Assembly (NCBI GenBank): GCA_023105745.1
Contig: JALGQZ010000015.1
Location: forward strand, 4,239,499-4,303,498
DNA length: 64,000 bases
Origin: Austropuccinia psidii
Lineage: Eukaryota > Basidiomycota > Pucciniomycetes > Pucciniales > Sphaerophragmiaceae
Direction: 5' to 3'
The position numbers and the translations under genes were made by a program. The notes below the pieces were generated by a model. The model ran no database searches and was not told the DNA's origin. It was given only the letters and a program-made list of their open reading frames with translations. Positions within the stretch are counted from its first letter, which is position 1, and the number at the start of each line of letters is the position of its first letter. This document shows, piece by piece, positions 37,101 to 48,063 of the stretch.

Positions 37101-40100
37101 AGCTTTTATTCGTTCAAATCGAAAATATTAAATTGGCTAAATCAAGCTCGTTGGAAATTTTGATCAGTTTTCTAGTGGCGACATTTTAGCTAACTCTCCA
37201 AGAGTGAAGCTATAAAAAGATGGATGAGTCCTGGTTTCTCAAGCTAATTGGTTTTATGCTTCAATATCTGTCTCTATTTGAATTATTCTTTACTTCAAAT
37301 CGTATTTCCTTTTTACCTGAAGTGTGATATGGATAATCAGATGATATAGAAACTGAATAATTTATTAGTCAATGAATTCTTAGAAATCACCAAAACATGA
37401 TAGTACATCCTAAATTTATTGAATAGACCATTTATTCAGTTTAAAAACTTGATTTCAAAGTGAGAAAATTTTTGAGATTTGCATAATTTTTTGAAAAATA
37501 AAGATATCAAGCTCTTTAATTTTAATTCATAACTAGCTGTAGACTAAATAATATTACTAAATTTCATAGAGGATTAAAAAAATTAATGAATTAATTCATC
37601 TGGATATCATATGATGGATATTACAATTGATAATTTTAATAAGAAAAGTAGTGAAAAACAACAGAAAAAAGAAATGCTAGTAGGCATTGATCTTTTATTA
37701 TATAATTTAACAAAAAAAATCTTGAAAAAAATATATTTTTTTTGTACATGTCAAAGCAAATTGAAAATTTATTTCAAAAATTTGAATATTGTTTTTTTAA
37801 TCTTGAAAAAAGAAACATTTTTGGATGATAGTTTTCTCTTAGAAATATTAAAAAAAAATTAATTTGAAGGTTTGACACTTGAGCTACAAATATTACTATC
37901 ATATGAACTGTAAGACTGGAGATAATATTAATCATTGATCTATCTTGCCAGTAAGGTATTAATTATAATCTTTTATAGAAACTTTAGCTTTTCTGATTAA
38001 ATTCAATAACAAAACTAAATTACTATACTATACTTCATTTATCAAATAAAATTCAAAATTGGGTAATTGATGATAATATTATAAAATATAAATTCACATT
38101 ATTTATTTTAAAAAAGGAAAGCAAAAATGAGGGATAGAAGGGTTATATTTATACAAATTGAGACTTCTTATTGAAGCCTCTTGAAGTAATGAATGATTAG
38201 AAGCCTATATAAGGTTAAAGAGCTTTTGAATAAAGCTTGCTTGAAGTTTTTATCTCAGAAGATTACATTAAAATGAAATCAATTTCAAATATACTTTCAA
38301 AAAATCAAATTAATTTTTTTGTTTCCTGGAATTTAATGTTGTAATATTTTGTAATTAAGGTCATTAATTTGTGAATATTTAGTACAATCAAGCCTAAAAA
38401 AAATAGAAGGCTTTATTCTCATGGTTACTGAGAATAGCTCATCTAGTTACTATATATCCTATAAATACACATTTATTTGATTCCCAATAAGATAAAGAGA
38501 GTTTCCAAGTAGATATAAAATTGTTATTTTTATTATTATAGTTTATATTATTAAGGGGTTGGTAAGTCCACATAAGAATTTGGAAAGTTATTTTAAGCTC
38601 TCTTATGAGAACCTACCATAACTTGAATGATCATACAAAAATATGGCAAATTCATGTAAGAAGGTAATTTTCCCCAATTTCAATTTAAAATTGGGAAAAT
38701 TGGGATGAATAAATCCATTCAAAAATTATTAACCCCCCTGAAAAAAAAACAAATTAAATTACTTGAATTTTTACTTTTTATTTCATTTTAAATTAATAAT
38801 AATACTTAACAGATAAAACAATACAAGCTATCCATCTTTGTTTTCTTTTTTAAAGGTTGTAGTCATTTTGTCTCTTTGAACATTATTATCTTCACACCCT
38901 TTCCAGTTCCTTCCATAAATAGCAATTGGATACCACATTTCTCACCTCAGGCATTGAAATGGGAAGAAAAATAGAAGTGTTTTAGGCTTATTGACAACTT
39001 CTTTGAACTTTATTACTTTTGGCAAAGGAGCCTACTTGCTTCAAAATTAACTCTGGTTAATTTTTTCTTTACATTTTATTATTCCCACTCAATCAAATAA
39101 ATGTAATTCAATACAAATTGAATTCATGATTTTCTTCCTTAAGAACCACTTTAACCAGACACCCTGTATTGAAACAATTGATGAAGAGTTAGGAAAAATG
39201 ACAAATATTTCAATTTTCAGCATAAAATAAATATATAGGTTATTTTATTCAATACCAAAATATTACCTCCCTAATGATAGATTTTCTATCCTTTTACCTC
39301 TTATGGATATAAGTTTAGATCCAAAGAACCTGGTTTTCCTTACACAAATGGGTTTTGGAATATCTTGGCCATTAAATACTTATAAGGCCAAAGACAATGA
39401 TAATTAAGAAAATTAAATGAGAATGATCAGGTTTGGTACATTTGAATTAAGAATATTGATTCAAATAGCTATTTAAACTAGTGTTATTTGGGCTTGATAC
39501 AAAAAAGACCACTTTTGAAAAGCCAAAAAAGACTATAGGAAAGGTGGTAAACTTTCATTTGAAATATACTTCCTTTCTTTGGAAAATTATTTAAAATCCA
39601 GAATTGGATTAATTTTTTTTTTCATTTAAAGTAATAAAATCATCCAAATTTGTCAAATTTGTCAATTTGGGAAAAGAAGCAAAAAAAATGAATAGCACTT
39701 TTTGGTTTCCAAAAATAATACTTAAATATATTTATTTTTGTAATAGTTTTTATTGAATTAAAATTTAGTAATATTTTTAAAAAACTGACATTTGTTAGAA
39801 AAATTTCTTAAAAATTACATTAATTTTTATGTTTTTTTGAGCTTAATTAAGGGCTTACAAGGATTTACCAATCCAATATCATTATTAACATAATGATTTA
39901 TCCTTCTAATTAGATTTACTGTGAATTCACCTCTATTTTAAATTCAACTTGAAAAATATCAATATTGTCAAAGAGTAATCATAGATAGAACTTTAAGAAA
40001 AGTATGGAATCTAAATATAATACCTTTACAATTAAATGAAGTAATGACTGATACTATAATAAAACCTTTCAATAATTGGAAAAGTGTTCTATTATGAATT

Positions 40101-41027
40101 ATTTGTGGATCTGAACAATCAAGAGTAAGTAAAAGATTAAAAATATATCAACTTCATTTAAATAACTATTTTATATAGTGATTTTCTTTTATTTAATAAA
40201 TATTTATGGCTTTATGGAATAATTAGTATTATTACTAAGTTTTCTTTAGCTAATGTAGAGCTTTAAATTAAGATACATAAACATTTAACTGATTGATACT
40301 AATTAATATTAAAAAAATAAGAACAAAAATCCCCTTTTGAGCCTCAAAAAAGCTCACAAATATGTGCAATGAAGTAAACTGAGATAAAAGCTAACTCTTA
40401 TTTCAAATTAAACTACCCAACTCTGATTCATGATTAAATTATTTGTTATAACATGAAATGATATTAAATAATTAATGGTAGGATTTTACATGGACATCAA
40501 CCAATTTACAATTAAGAAATAATGAACTTAAATCTAAAAATATTCTTCTATTTAAAAATGAAATTTATTTCCTCAAATTTCTCAATATTATCAGGAACTT
40601 AATTCAAGATTTCATTTTAGGTAAACTTCTCAATATTCAGTATTTGATGTTGAATCATCAAAAATAGACTGTAAGTAATTCATAGAGTTGAAATTATGAG
40701 CTTATTATATCTTTAAGCTGTATTTAAATATAATAAAGCCTCTTTCTATCATTATTAGGAAAGTATATTTTGAGTGTAATATTCAAGATAAGCTATACAT
40801 TAATTTCAATCTTTTAGATTATACCTATTCAAAAATAATAATTTATTTTTCTAAATTTAATATGAAATATATGAAATAAAACTTATTGAAAATTTAATTT
40901 AAGAGAGTTTTAAAAAATTCAAAAAATAAAATAAACAATTTAATTTATCATAATTGTGTAATTTTTAAAAAAAAAAGAAAAAAAAAGAATCTCCAAGTTA
41001 GGTATATAATAAAAGTGAATATATTAT
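37101..41027. other. AT-rich spacer, no gene seen
   Basis: After about 37210 CpGs vanish and the DNA returns to AT-rich. The 83-codon frame at 37611-37862 is Lys/Ile/Phe-driven. The stretch 40330-40700 has weak matches to the beta LTR at 42480-42830 (GCTCACA.ATGTGCAATG followed by similar spacing), suggesting an eroded LTR piece. Confidence 0.45.
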
Positions 41028-41888
41028 TTTAAGGTTTGAATATGAAACAATAAGTAATTATTACAAATATTTCACTGATTGTACTATGAATACCCTTATT
41101 AAATGAATAAGATAAATAATAAATATTATAATTATGGTGTAAAATTATTATATTATTGAATAAATATAATAATATAATGTATATTATAAAAATAAATATA
41201 TTAATATATTTGAAGCTATTTATTATTGTTACCAACAAATAATAAAGGTATAAAAAATTGTTTTTGAATAATAATAAACACAAATATTACCAATATTAAG
41301 GTTATATATCAATATAAATACTATTTATATGAGTAAAAGAATTATTAAGAGTAATAATGGAGAGAAATTATTATAAAAGAGAAAATGACCTAATCTTAAC
41401 ACTTAATATAATAATTTTGAAAGATTTTATGCCAGAATATTTAAATACAACTTATTTGAATTGTATTTACAAAATAAAATAAGAAAAATTACAAATATTC
41501 TCAATTTTATGTGGAAATAAGATTTATAGAGAAATATAACAAAAACAATTAAGCAAATGAAGTAATCACGTCAAGCTTTATGATTATAATAAATATTACC
41601 TTTGGTCTTTGACAATATAAATTATTCATATATAAAGAATAAAGATTTTACCTTTTTATTTAATGTTTTATTGTTTTTGAGGCATCTGGGGGGGAAATAG
41701 AGTAAAAAGAGGTCTATTTATAGTACATTCCTCCCTTATAGAGTCCAGTGGGCTTCTAGTGGACGTGTACTGATGGTATCCACTGGAAATGATCAGTATT
41801 TTGAGGTTTAGTGATGATTACATCATTATCAAACCATCTTATCTCATTATTATGCCATTATTTAGAGTTATCACTATAACTCTAAGTT
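41028..41888 (-). repeat. outer LTR (family alpha), 3' segment
   Basis: On the minus strand this is the promoter-to-end part of an alpha LTR: hairpin at 41861-41886, TATAAATAG at 41722-41714, terminus eroded to CCTTAAAA at 41028. It continues the segment 53524-54585 after the solo LTR inserted between them. The junction bases 41884-41888 (AAGTT) are the target duplication. Confidence 0.75.
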
Positions 41889-43106
41889 TGTAAGATTTGA
41901 CTATGAAACTGATTATAATATTACTATTAATCAACATTACTATGTCTGTTCTTATGAAATATAATAATAAAATATTATTATAACCACAATCAAATAATTA
42001 AAGAATTATTTCTTTCACATGTTAAACACTACTAGTGATTTTAACAGTGAGCAGTAATTGTCTACAAGAATCAATTACAAGAAGATTTGAATAATAAAAC
42101 TTCTTTTATTAAAATAGTAAAATTATTTTAAAATATAATTATCTTCTGCAAGAATAATTATAAATATAATTCTTGAAGAAAACTAATTATTTAGAGAAAA
42201 ACTTTAAGAATTAAAGATAAATCCCTCACTAATATTCCAAAGAGCTTATTAAAAGATAAGATAGAGAGATTTGACGTAGAATTGTGGATTTAAGGGATCA
42301 AAATGTATTTATAACTGTATTACAACAATATCTAGTTGGATTCTATGATTTCACGTCTTTCTGATTGATTTTGAAAGAATTAAAACACTTGAGAATAGCT
42401 TTAACTAATACTTACTTGTTGGTAACTATGATATAAATGGATAATAAGATGATTTGATATGGAAAAAACAGCAAGAGGAAGCCTCTTTTAAGTCAAAAAC
42501 AGCTCACAGAGGTGTGCAATGGAGCAGACTGAAAATACAGTGAGTGAGAAAACAATAAACCCTTTTGGATTATTGATTGCATCATCTGTTGTCACATAAG
42601 ATCATCATAATTAGTTAATTAATGCTTTTTACGTGACTACAAACCCCAATATGGTTAAGAATAAAAGGAGTAACATCTGTAAATATTCTTTTATTCCAAA
42701 ATAATCATTTATTTCTCAAAGTTATCAATGTTATTGGCAATTTCATCACAGGTTGTAATTACTGTGAATTTTTGAAGATTCAGTGTTTCACATAGAATAA
42801 AAAAATGGACTGTAAGTAAAACTTTTAATTCTACTAGTAAAGCCATAATTCTTTTTGGTTTCACTGCAGATAATACAGTTTTCCATTGGTCCTGAAAGCT
42901 TCAGAGAGATTCATTAAGAATTGTTTTTTAAATGAATTTTTGAAGTTTTTACCCCATTTCTACATAGAATTGCAAATATCAGTGTTTTACTGGTTGCTAT
43001 GAGGTAAATCAATGGATAAAAGTACAGAAAGGGTTTTAATTACTCTTTTGGGGCTTATCCATGGAAAGGCATTAAGAATTGACATGGTTACAGGAGTCTA
43101 AGTAGC
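41889..43106 (-). repeat. inserted solo LTR (family beta), 3' segment
   Basis: It begins (plus) TGTAAGATTTGACTATG at 41889, the inverse of the LTR 3' terminus CTTACA. The other half is 52827-53518. Without the Gypsy inside it the LTR is about 1910 bp. Flanks AAGTT at 41884-41888 and 53519-53523 are identical. Long matches to the inverted copy 5185-7013. Confidence 0.8.
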
Positions 43107-44547
43107 TGTCAGGATGAGTCTATGTTGAAGTGGTAATAAGGCTATTTACAACTAAAACTATGACTGTGACACATAGAAAAATAGTTTTAAAATACTTTGA
43201 TAAAGGTTTAAAGATGGTTTAATTTGATAATAAAAGGGCTTTACTATAAGGAATATAGTGGTGGTGAGTGCTGTTGAAAGCCCTGGGTGCAGCTTTACCT
43301 GTTGGTTTACAATAATAAAGACTACAATACTTTTAATTTAAGAGTATACCTGATGATTAACCAAGAGTAAAACTGTTTTTGACAGTTTACTACGTAGGTT
43401 ATTCCAGAGCAGGATGAGGAGACAATTCTGGCTGTGAAAAGCCTCCTTTTTATCCTGAAATGGGGTGGAAAGGGTGCTAGACCTTTCCATGTAGAGGAAG
43501 TGAGGATTTTTTCACTCTCTAGTACTGGCTTGTGGTTTTCAAACAGCCTGTATAACCTGTATTGGGCTCAGATGTGGTTTTGAAACCACATCTGGGCAGT
43601 TTTCACCAATACAGGATGAAAATTTTCATCTGGGGACCTCACAGCCTGATTCTGAAGTGTATGGCGCGTAGAATGCTGTACAGATACTGTATGGGGCCCC
43701 AGTATTGACTGAAATATGAGGTATTGAAGTAAAAACATGCTTTTTTGTCTATTTGACACCTCATATTCATGATTATGGGATATTATCCCATGGTAAGGCT
43801 GTATATGACAGCAGGTGGGAATCTGACCTTAAAACAGCCATAACTTTGTCAATTCTTGAGATATCAACCTCAAAATTGGGTCAGTGTGTAGCCCTGTATG
43901 TTCTCTACACAATGGTACCTCATTTGATATGGGTGTCATTAAAAATGGCAAAGTTATCCCATGTACAAGATTTTGTACATTTGCGTGTTTTAGGAAAAAA
44001 ACTGTATTGAGCTTGTTTGCCCCATAACTTCTGCTGTAGTTGAGATATGGAGAAGTAGATGACACCATCAGATAGCCCTGATTGTGCTCTTTCCAAAAGG
44101 ACCCCACTTCAAGTATCTCACACTAGAACTGTAGAAGTTAGATGAGAGGTGAATGTTTTCGTCACCCTTATTTGGCCTGAAATTGACCATAACTCCAGTA
44201 ATATTGGTGCTAGCTCAGTTTGGCTGGTACCATTGGATAGCCCTGGCTTAAAGCTTCATTTTGAATACCCATTTGATGGGGTTAAGCCTTTCCTTCTAGA
44301 TTTTAGATGAGTGGTGAAAATTAAGGTTTATGCTCAGCAATAACTTTGAGCAGGAATAACTTTGTTATTTCTTGTCCTATGGTGATGGGACTTATATTTT
44401 CAGAAAGAAGTGAGTTTCCTCTTTCTTTTGATACATTTTGAGCTGATTTGGCTCAGCTCCCTGTTTTGGTGGTATCTTGGCTATACCATTGGTTTATGGT
44501 ATTTTGGCTGTCATGCTTGTGCTCTGGTTTTGAGTCACAGGCTGACA
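43107..44547 (-). repeat. 3' LTR of the Gypsy element
   Basis: 1441 bp, TGTCAG to CTGACA on plus, aligned with 51381-52821 at a constant offset of 8274 and no net length change. It contains the 60-nt hairpin at 43556-43615 and a 63-codon frame (43568-43759, minus) that is also open in the other two LTR copies (51842-52033, 61858-62049) but resembles no known protein. Confidence 0.93.
43556..43615. promoter_or_regulatory. two-tier hairpin conserved in all three Gypsy LTRs
   Basis: Outer arms CCTGTATTGG (43556-43565) and CCAATACAGG (43606-43615) enclose inner arms AGATGTGGTTT (43570-43580) and AAACCACATCT (43583-43593). Identical arms occur at 51830-51889 and 61846-61905. Candidate RNA structure for termination, packaging or dimerisation; function is inferred only. 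Confidence 0.6.
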
Positions 44548-44559
44548 TACCCTCCCTCC
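44548..44559 (-). promoter_or_regulatory. polypurine tract (plus-strand primer)
   Basis: On the minus strand GGAGGGAGGGTA directly abuts the 3' LTR start TGTCAG. The same tract in related form precedes the LTRs at 62838 (AGAAGGAGGGTA) and 54585 (GGAGGTAGGGAA). Confidence 0.8.
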
Positions 44560-44571
44560 AAAAAAGGCTCA

Positions 44572-45250
44572 TCATTGATGAGACTGTTCAGTCCTCCTAA
44601 AGGCCCTGAATATCCTTAGATGAAGGTTCCCATCTGGTATGGCATCTTCTGCAAACCATTTGTCTGTATCTGCTGTCTGGTTCTTGAATCTGACCAAGTA
44701 ATGTCTCTGGTCTTTACCATTCAGCCTTATCTTCCTGGCCTTGATGATTTTCTTCACATGGCCAGGGGGTCTTCCACCTCCACTATTTCTTGTGGAGTGG
44801 GATTCTTCCTCCTTGAGGAGAACTTATCCTCCTCTGTCTGGAAGTATGGCTTGACCAAGCTTACTGGGAATACTGGGTGTTTCCTAGAAAATTACTCTGT
44901 GAGTTTGACTTTCACTGCATTTTCCCTATCAGCTTAGTGATAGTAAAGGGCCCTAAAAATGAGTCTATCATTTTCTTAGGTCCCTTAAGATTGTTGAAGT
45001 TTAGTGTGGAAACTAATACCTGGTCCCCTTCTTTGAAGTCAGGTTCCATGTGAGATTTTTCGCACCTCTGTTTATTGTATTCTTTTGCCTCAGCTATGCA
45101 TCTAGCAGCTTCATCACAAGCCCTCTTCCACATTTCATGGGAGTCTTTTGCTTTGGGGTGGATAGTCAGATGATTTTTCTTCAGGTGATCCACAGGCAAT
45201 AGGCGGTTCCACCCTTCTTCTACCAGTGAGGGTGATTTCCCTGTGGTGAA
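44572..45250 (-). pseudogene. Gypsy integrase C-terminus and chromodomain
   Basis: Frame 45199-44912 carries the integrase C-terminal region (MEPDFKEGDQVLVSTLNF, GPFTITKLIGK). One missing base near 44929 (GGGAAAATGCAG for GGGAAGAATGCAG in the other copy) shifts the frame. The protein resumes at 44757-44572 with the chromodomain (KARKIRLNGKDQ, YLVRFKNQTADTDKW), ending at a stop close to the polypurine tract. Chromodomains target chromoviral integration to marked chromatin. Aligned piece by piece with 62863-63426. Confidence 0.88.
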
Positions 45251-47644
45251 GTGCTGGTTTGTTTAGTAAGCCAGTTGGACCGCTGGTAAAAGGGTAACCA
45301 AATCATGGGATTATCCTTCATGGTACTTGTATTCCATGCCATATGCATAGAATCTTCTGATGATTTCTTCCATTGTTTGGATCATCCTTTCAGCTAAACC
45401 ATCTGTCTGTGGGTGATAAGCTGTGGAGAATGAAAGTTTAGTACCAAGCATGTCATACAAGTTGGTCCAAAATTCTGATCTGAATTTTGGGTCTCTATCA
45501 CTAATGATGATTTTAGGGACTCCACAGGTAGATATGATGTTATTCCAAAATAACAGAGCAGTATCCATGGCTGTGTCCTCTTTGTGGCATGGTAGGCACC
45601 TCATGCTCTTGCTGAACCTATCAACTATGATTAAGCAGGCATTGTAGTTTTCTTTGCCTCCTGGGACAAGTCCTGTAACCCAGTCCATGTTACTGGTTTC
45701 CCATGGGTGCTTGGGTTCTTCTATATGTTGAAGTAACCCATACTTCTTCCCATGTTTCCTATTTGCCTTCTGGCATCTTTCACAAGTGTTGATGTATTCA
45801 CTCAACTCTTGTTCCCACTTGGGCCACCAAGCTGTGCTTGCTACCCTCTCCTTGGTCCTGTCCTCACTCATGTGTCCCATGTAAGGGCAGTCATGGTATT
45901 CTTGCAGGACCAATGAAATGTGGTCTCTGTCTACCACTGTGAGTGCACTTGTGTGCTTTTCTATGTGGTATAGCAGGCCATCTATAAGGAAAAACTTGTT
46001 ATCCTTATAGGCCCTCAACCAGGGTTCTTCCAGCTGGGCTTCCAGTTCTGGACTCCTGTATTTTTGTTGAAGGAGTTGGAGTAGTATGCTACACTGTTTG
46101 TGTTTGGCATAAGACTTCTGTACTGCACTAAAGAATTCATTGTGCAGTTCTGAGGAACTTATTCCCAGTATGGGGGTTTCTGTTCCTTCTGAATCAGTAT
46201 TTCCACTGTCTAGGGTACCACTTTCTGGTGCCCATTCAGAGAATCTGAAGTTTCTCCTCCTATCTATTTCCATGGAATGGATGGGGATTTTAGCTGCAAC
46301 TTCACAGTCATAACTTGGATTGATTTTGACATTGTCCAGTGGCCATCTGGTGAGGCCATCTGCATTAATATGGCTTTTACCTTCCTTGTATATGATGGTC
46401 ATGTTCCCTCTATACTCCTGGATGGCTATTTGCCATCTCAGCATATGTCTGTTTGTAGTCTTCATGTTTAGTAAAGACTTCAAGGCTGTGCAGTCTGTGT
46501 AGACTTCAAAGACTGCACCCTCTAAATAATAGTGGAGTTTCTCTAGAGCCCAGACTAGACATATACATTCAGTCTGGGTGGCCCCATACCTGGTTTCTGA
46601 ATCTTTCAGTTGCCTAGAGATGTAACATATTACACCTTCTCTTGGTTCACCATCCACAATTTGTCTTTGGTGAAGGGCTGCTCCTAAGCCTTGGCTGCAT
46701 GCTGCATCTATATATAACTTGAATGGTAGGTCAAAGTCTGGTAATATGAGCACAGGTGAATTTGTGAGTTCATATTTGATCCTCTCATATGCATCCCTTC
46801 TTTCCTTGGTGATTTCAAAAACTACATCTTTTGAACATAACTTGTATAAACTACTAGTTATATGGGCAAAATTCTTGATATAGCTTCTATAGTAGCTAGC
46901 AAACCCAAGGAAAGATTGCATCTCTTTGATGGTCTTTGGTACTGGCTTTTGCAGTACTGCTGCTACCTTATTCTGGTCAATTGCCAGACTAAGACCTGAG
47001 ACTTTGTGTCCTAGAGCCAGTAGCTCTTGTTAGCCAAAATTACACTTTTTAAGTGAAATTTTAAGATTGATGGGTATACATTTACTTAGCACTTTGTTTA
47101 TGTATTGTACATGGTCTTCCCATGTCTCTAAGTATATAATGATATCATTAATATATACTACCATGCAGCCTTCCAATATTTCATCTTGAAATATGGTGTC
47201 CATCATCCTTTGGAAGTGCGCTGGTGCATTCTTAATGCCAAATGGCATCCTGGTGTACTCATATATGCCCATATGGCATATTATTCTGAGTAATCTCATG
47301 GAGTTTGGTTTAACTCTATTTTGGTGGAAACCTTTCATACAATCCATTTTGGTTATGTATTTGGCTTTAGCCAGTTTATCCCAGGCATGAGGTATCCTGG
47401 GTATAGGGTACCTGTCTGCTTTTGTGTAGTTTTTCAGAGCTCTGAAATATCCACACAGTCTAGACTTGCCATCATGCCAGCTGATTAGGACAGGGGTGGT
47501 GATTTCCACTATTTCATTGTGTCCAATCTTCCTGATTACATCCATATCCAGGAGTTCATTGATATGTTTCTCAATTTCTTTCCTGCTTTCCAGGCTTCCT
47601 GGATAAGGAGGTCTCCTGAGAATGGGTGGATAAGGCCTTTCCAC
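45251..47644 (-). pseudogene. pol: Gypsy reverse transcriptase - RNase H - integrase
   Basis: One frame runs from 47644 to 45311 with a single stop at 47030-47032 ([15 protein letters not shown], probably CAA to TAA). RT: motif A ITKMDCMKGF keeps its Asp, but YxDD reads YIND (47144-47155), so polymerase activity is likely lost. RNase [39 protein letters not shown] and NADGLTRW keep the four acidic residues. Integrase: HHCC zinc site (HDCPYMGHM to CERCQ), then the DDE set in NMDWVTG, SDRDPKF and [13 protein letters not shown] stop at 45308 (HEG-stop) and an altered following segment break it; the equivalent copy-2 frame reads HEGYTHDWV there. Copies viral-type RNA in cytoplasmic particles and integrates it in the nucleus when intact. 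Confidence 0.92.
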
Positions 47645-48027
47645 ATCCAGATATAGTTCTATATCATGGCCTTTGATCTTGCCTAATGGCTCTTCACCTA
47701 TGGCAAATGCTAGTCTATTCTTTCTCAGAATCTTCAGTAAACTTAGTTTTTGTTTACTGGTGAGGGTAGTGCTAAACTGTCCCTCTCTGAATTCCTTCAG
47801 AAGTTCTTCAAGTGGATCTTGAGAAGATATCTGGTATATATCAAGTGAAAATTTCTTTTACTTGTTAGTACCAATGGTGATGTGCCTATTTTTACTGTTG
47901 TAAATGTCTCTGCCATACATCCTCTGGTAATCTGTCCCCAGTAAAAACCCCTGGATGTGGGCATCATCAAGCACTACAAACTCTGGGTTGAGTCTGATGT
48001 TACCCTTCCTGTGGGCATCATCAAGCA
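47645..48027 (-). pseudogene. protease-RT linker with frame breaks
   Basis: Read in mixed frames it gives VLDDAHIQGFLLGTDYQRM, then a stop after TNK near 47860, then DPLEELLKEFREGQF and AFAIGEEPLGKIKGHDIELY, the usual region between protease and RT. A 54/53-bp tandem duplication (47957-48063) shifts the frame at its upstream edge. Confidence 0.75.
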
Positions 48028-48063
48028 CTAGAACTCTGGGTTGAGTCTGGTGTTACCCTTCCT
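47957..48063. repeat. 54/53-bp tandem duplication breaking pol
   Basis: GTGGGCATCATCAAGCACTA begins at 47957 and again at 48011. The copies differ by one missing base and one substitution, so the duplication is out of frame and ends the gag-protease frame at 48028. Confidence 0.9.

Noticed and set aside
43568..43759. 63-codon minus-strand frame in the Gypsy LTR, open in all three LTRs, as a gene
   Set aside because: It overlaps the conserved hairpin, has no recognisable domain, and three copies are too few to show coding selection; noted only under the LTR.
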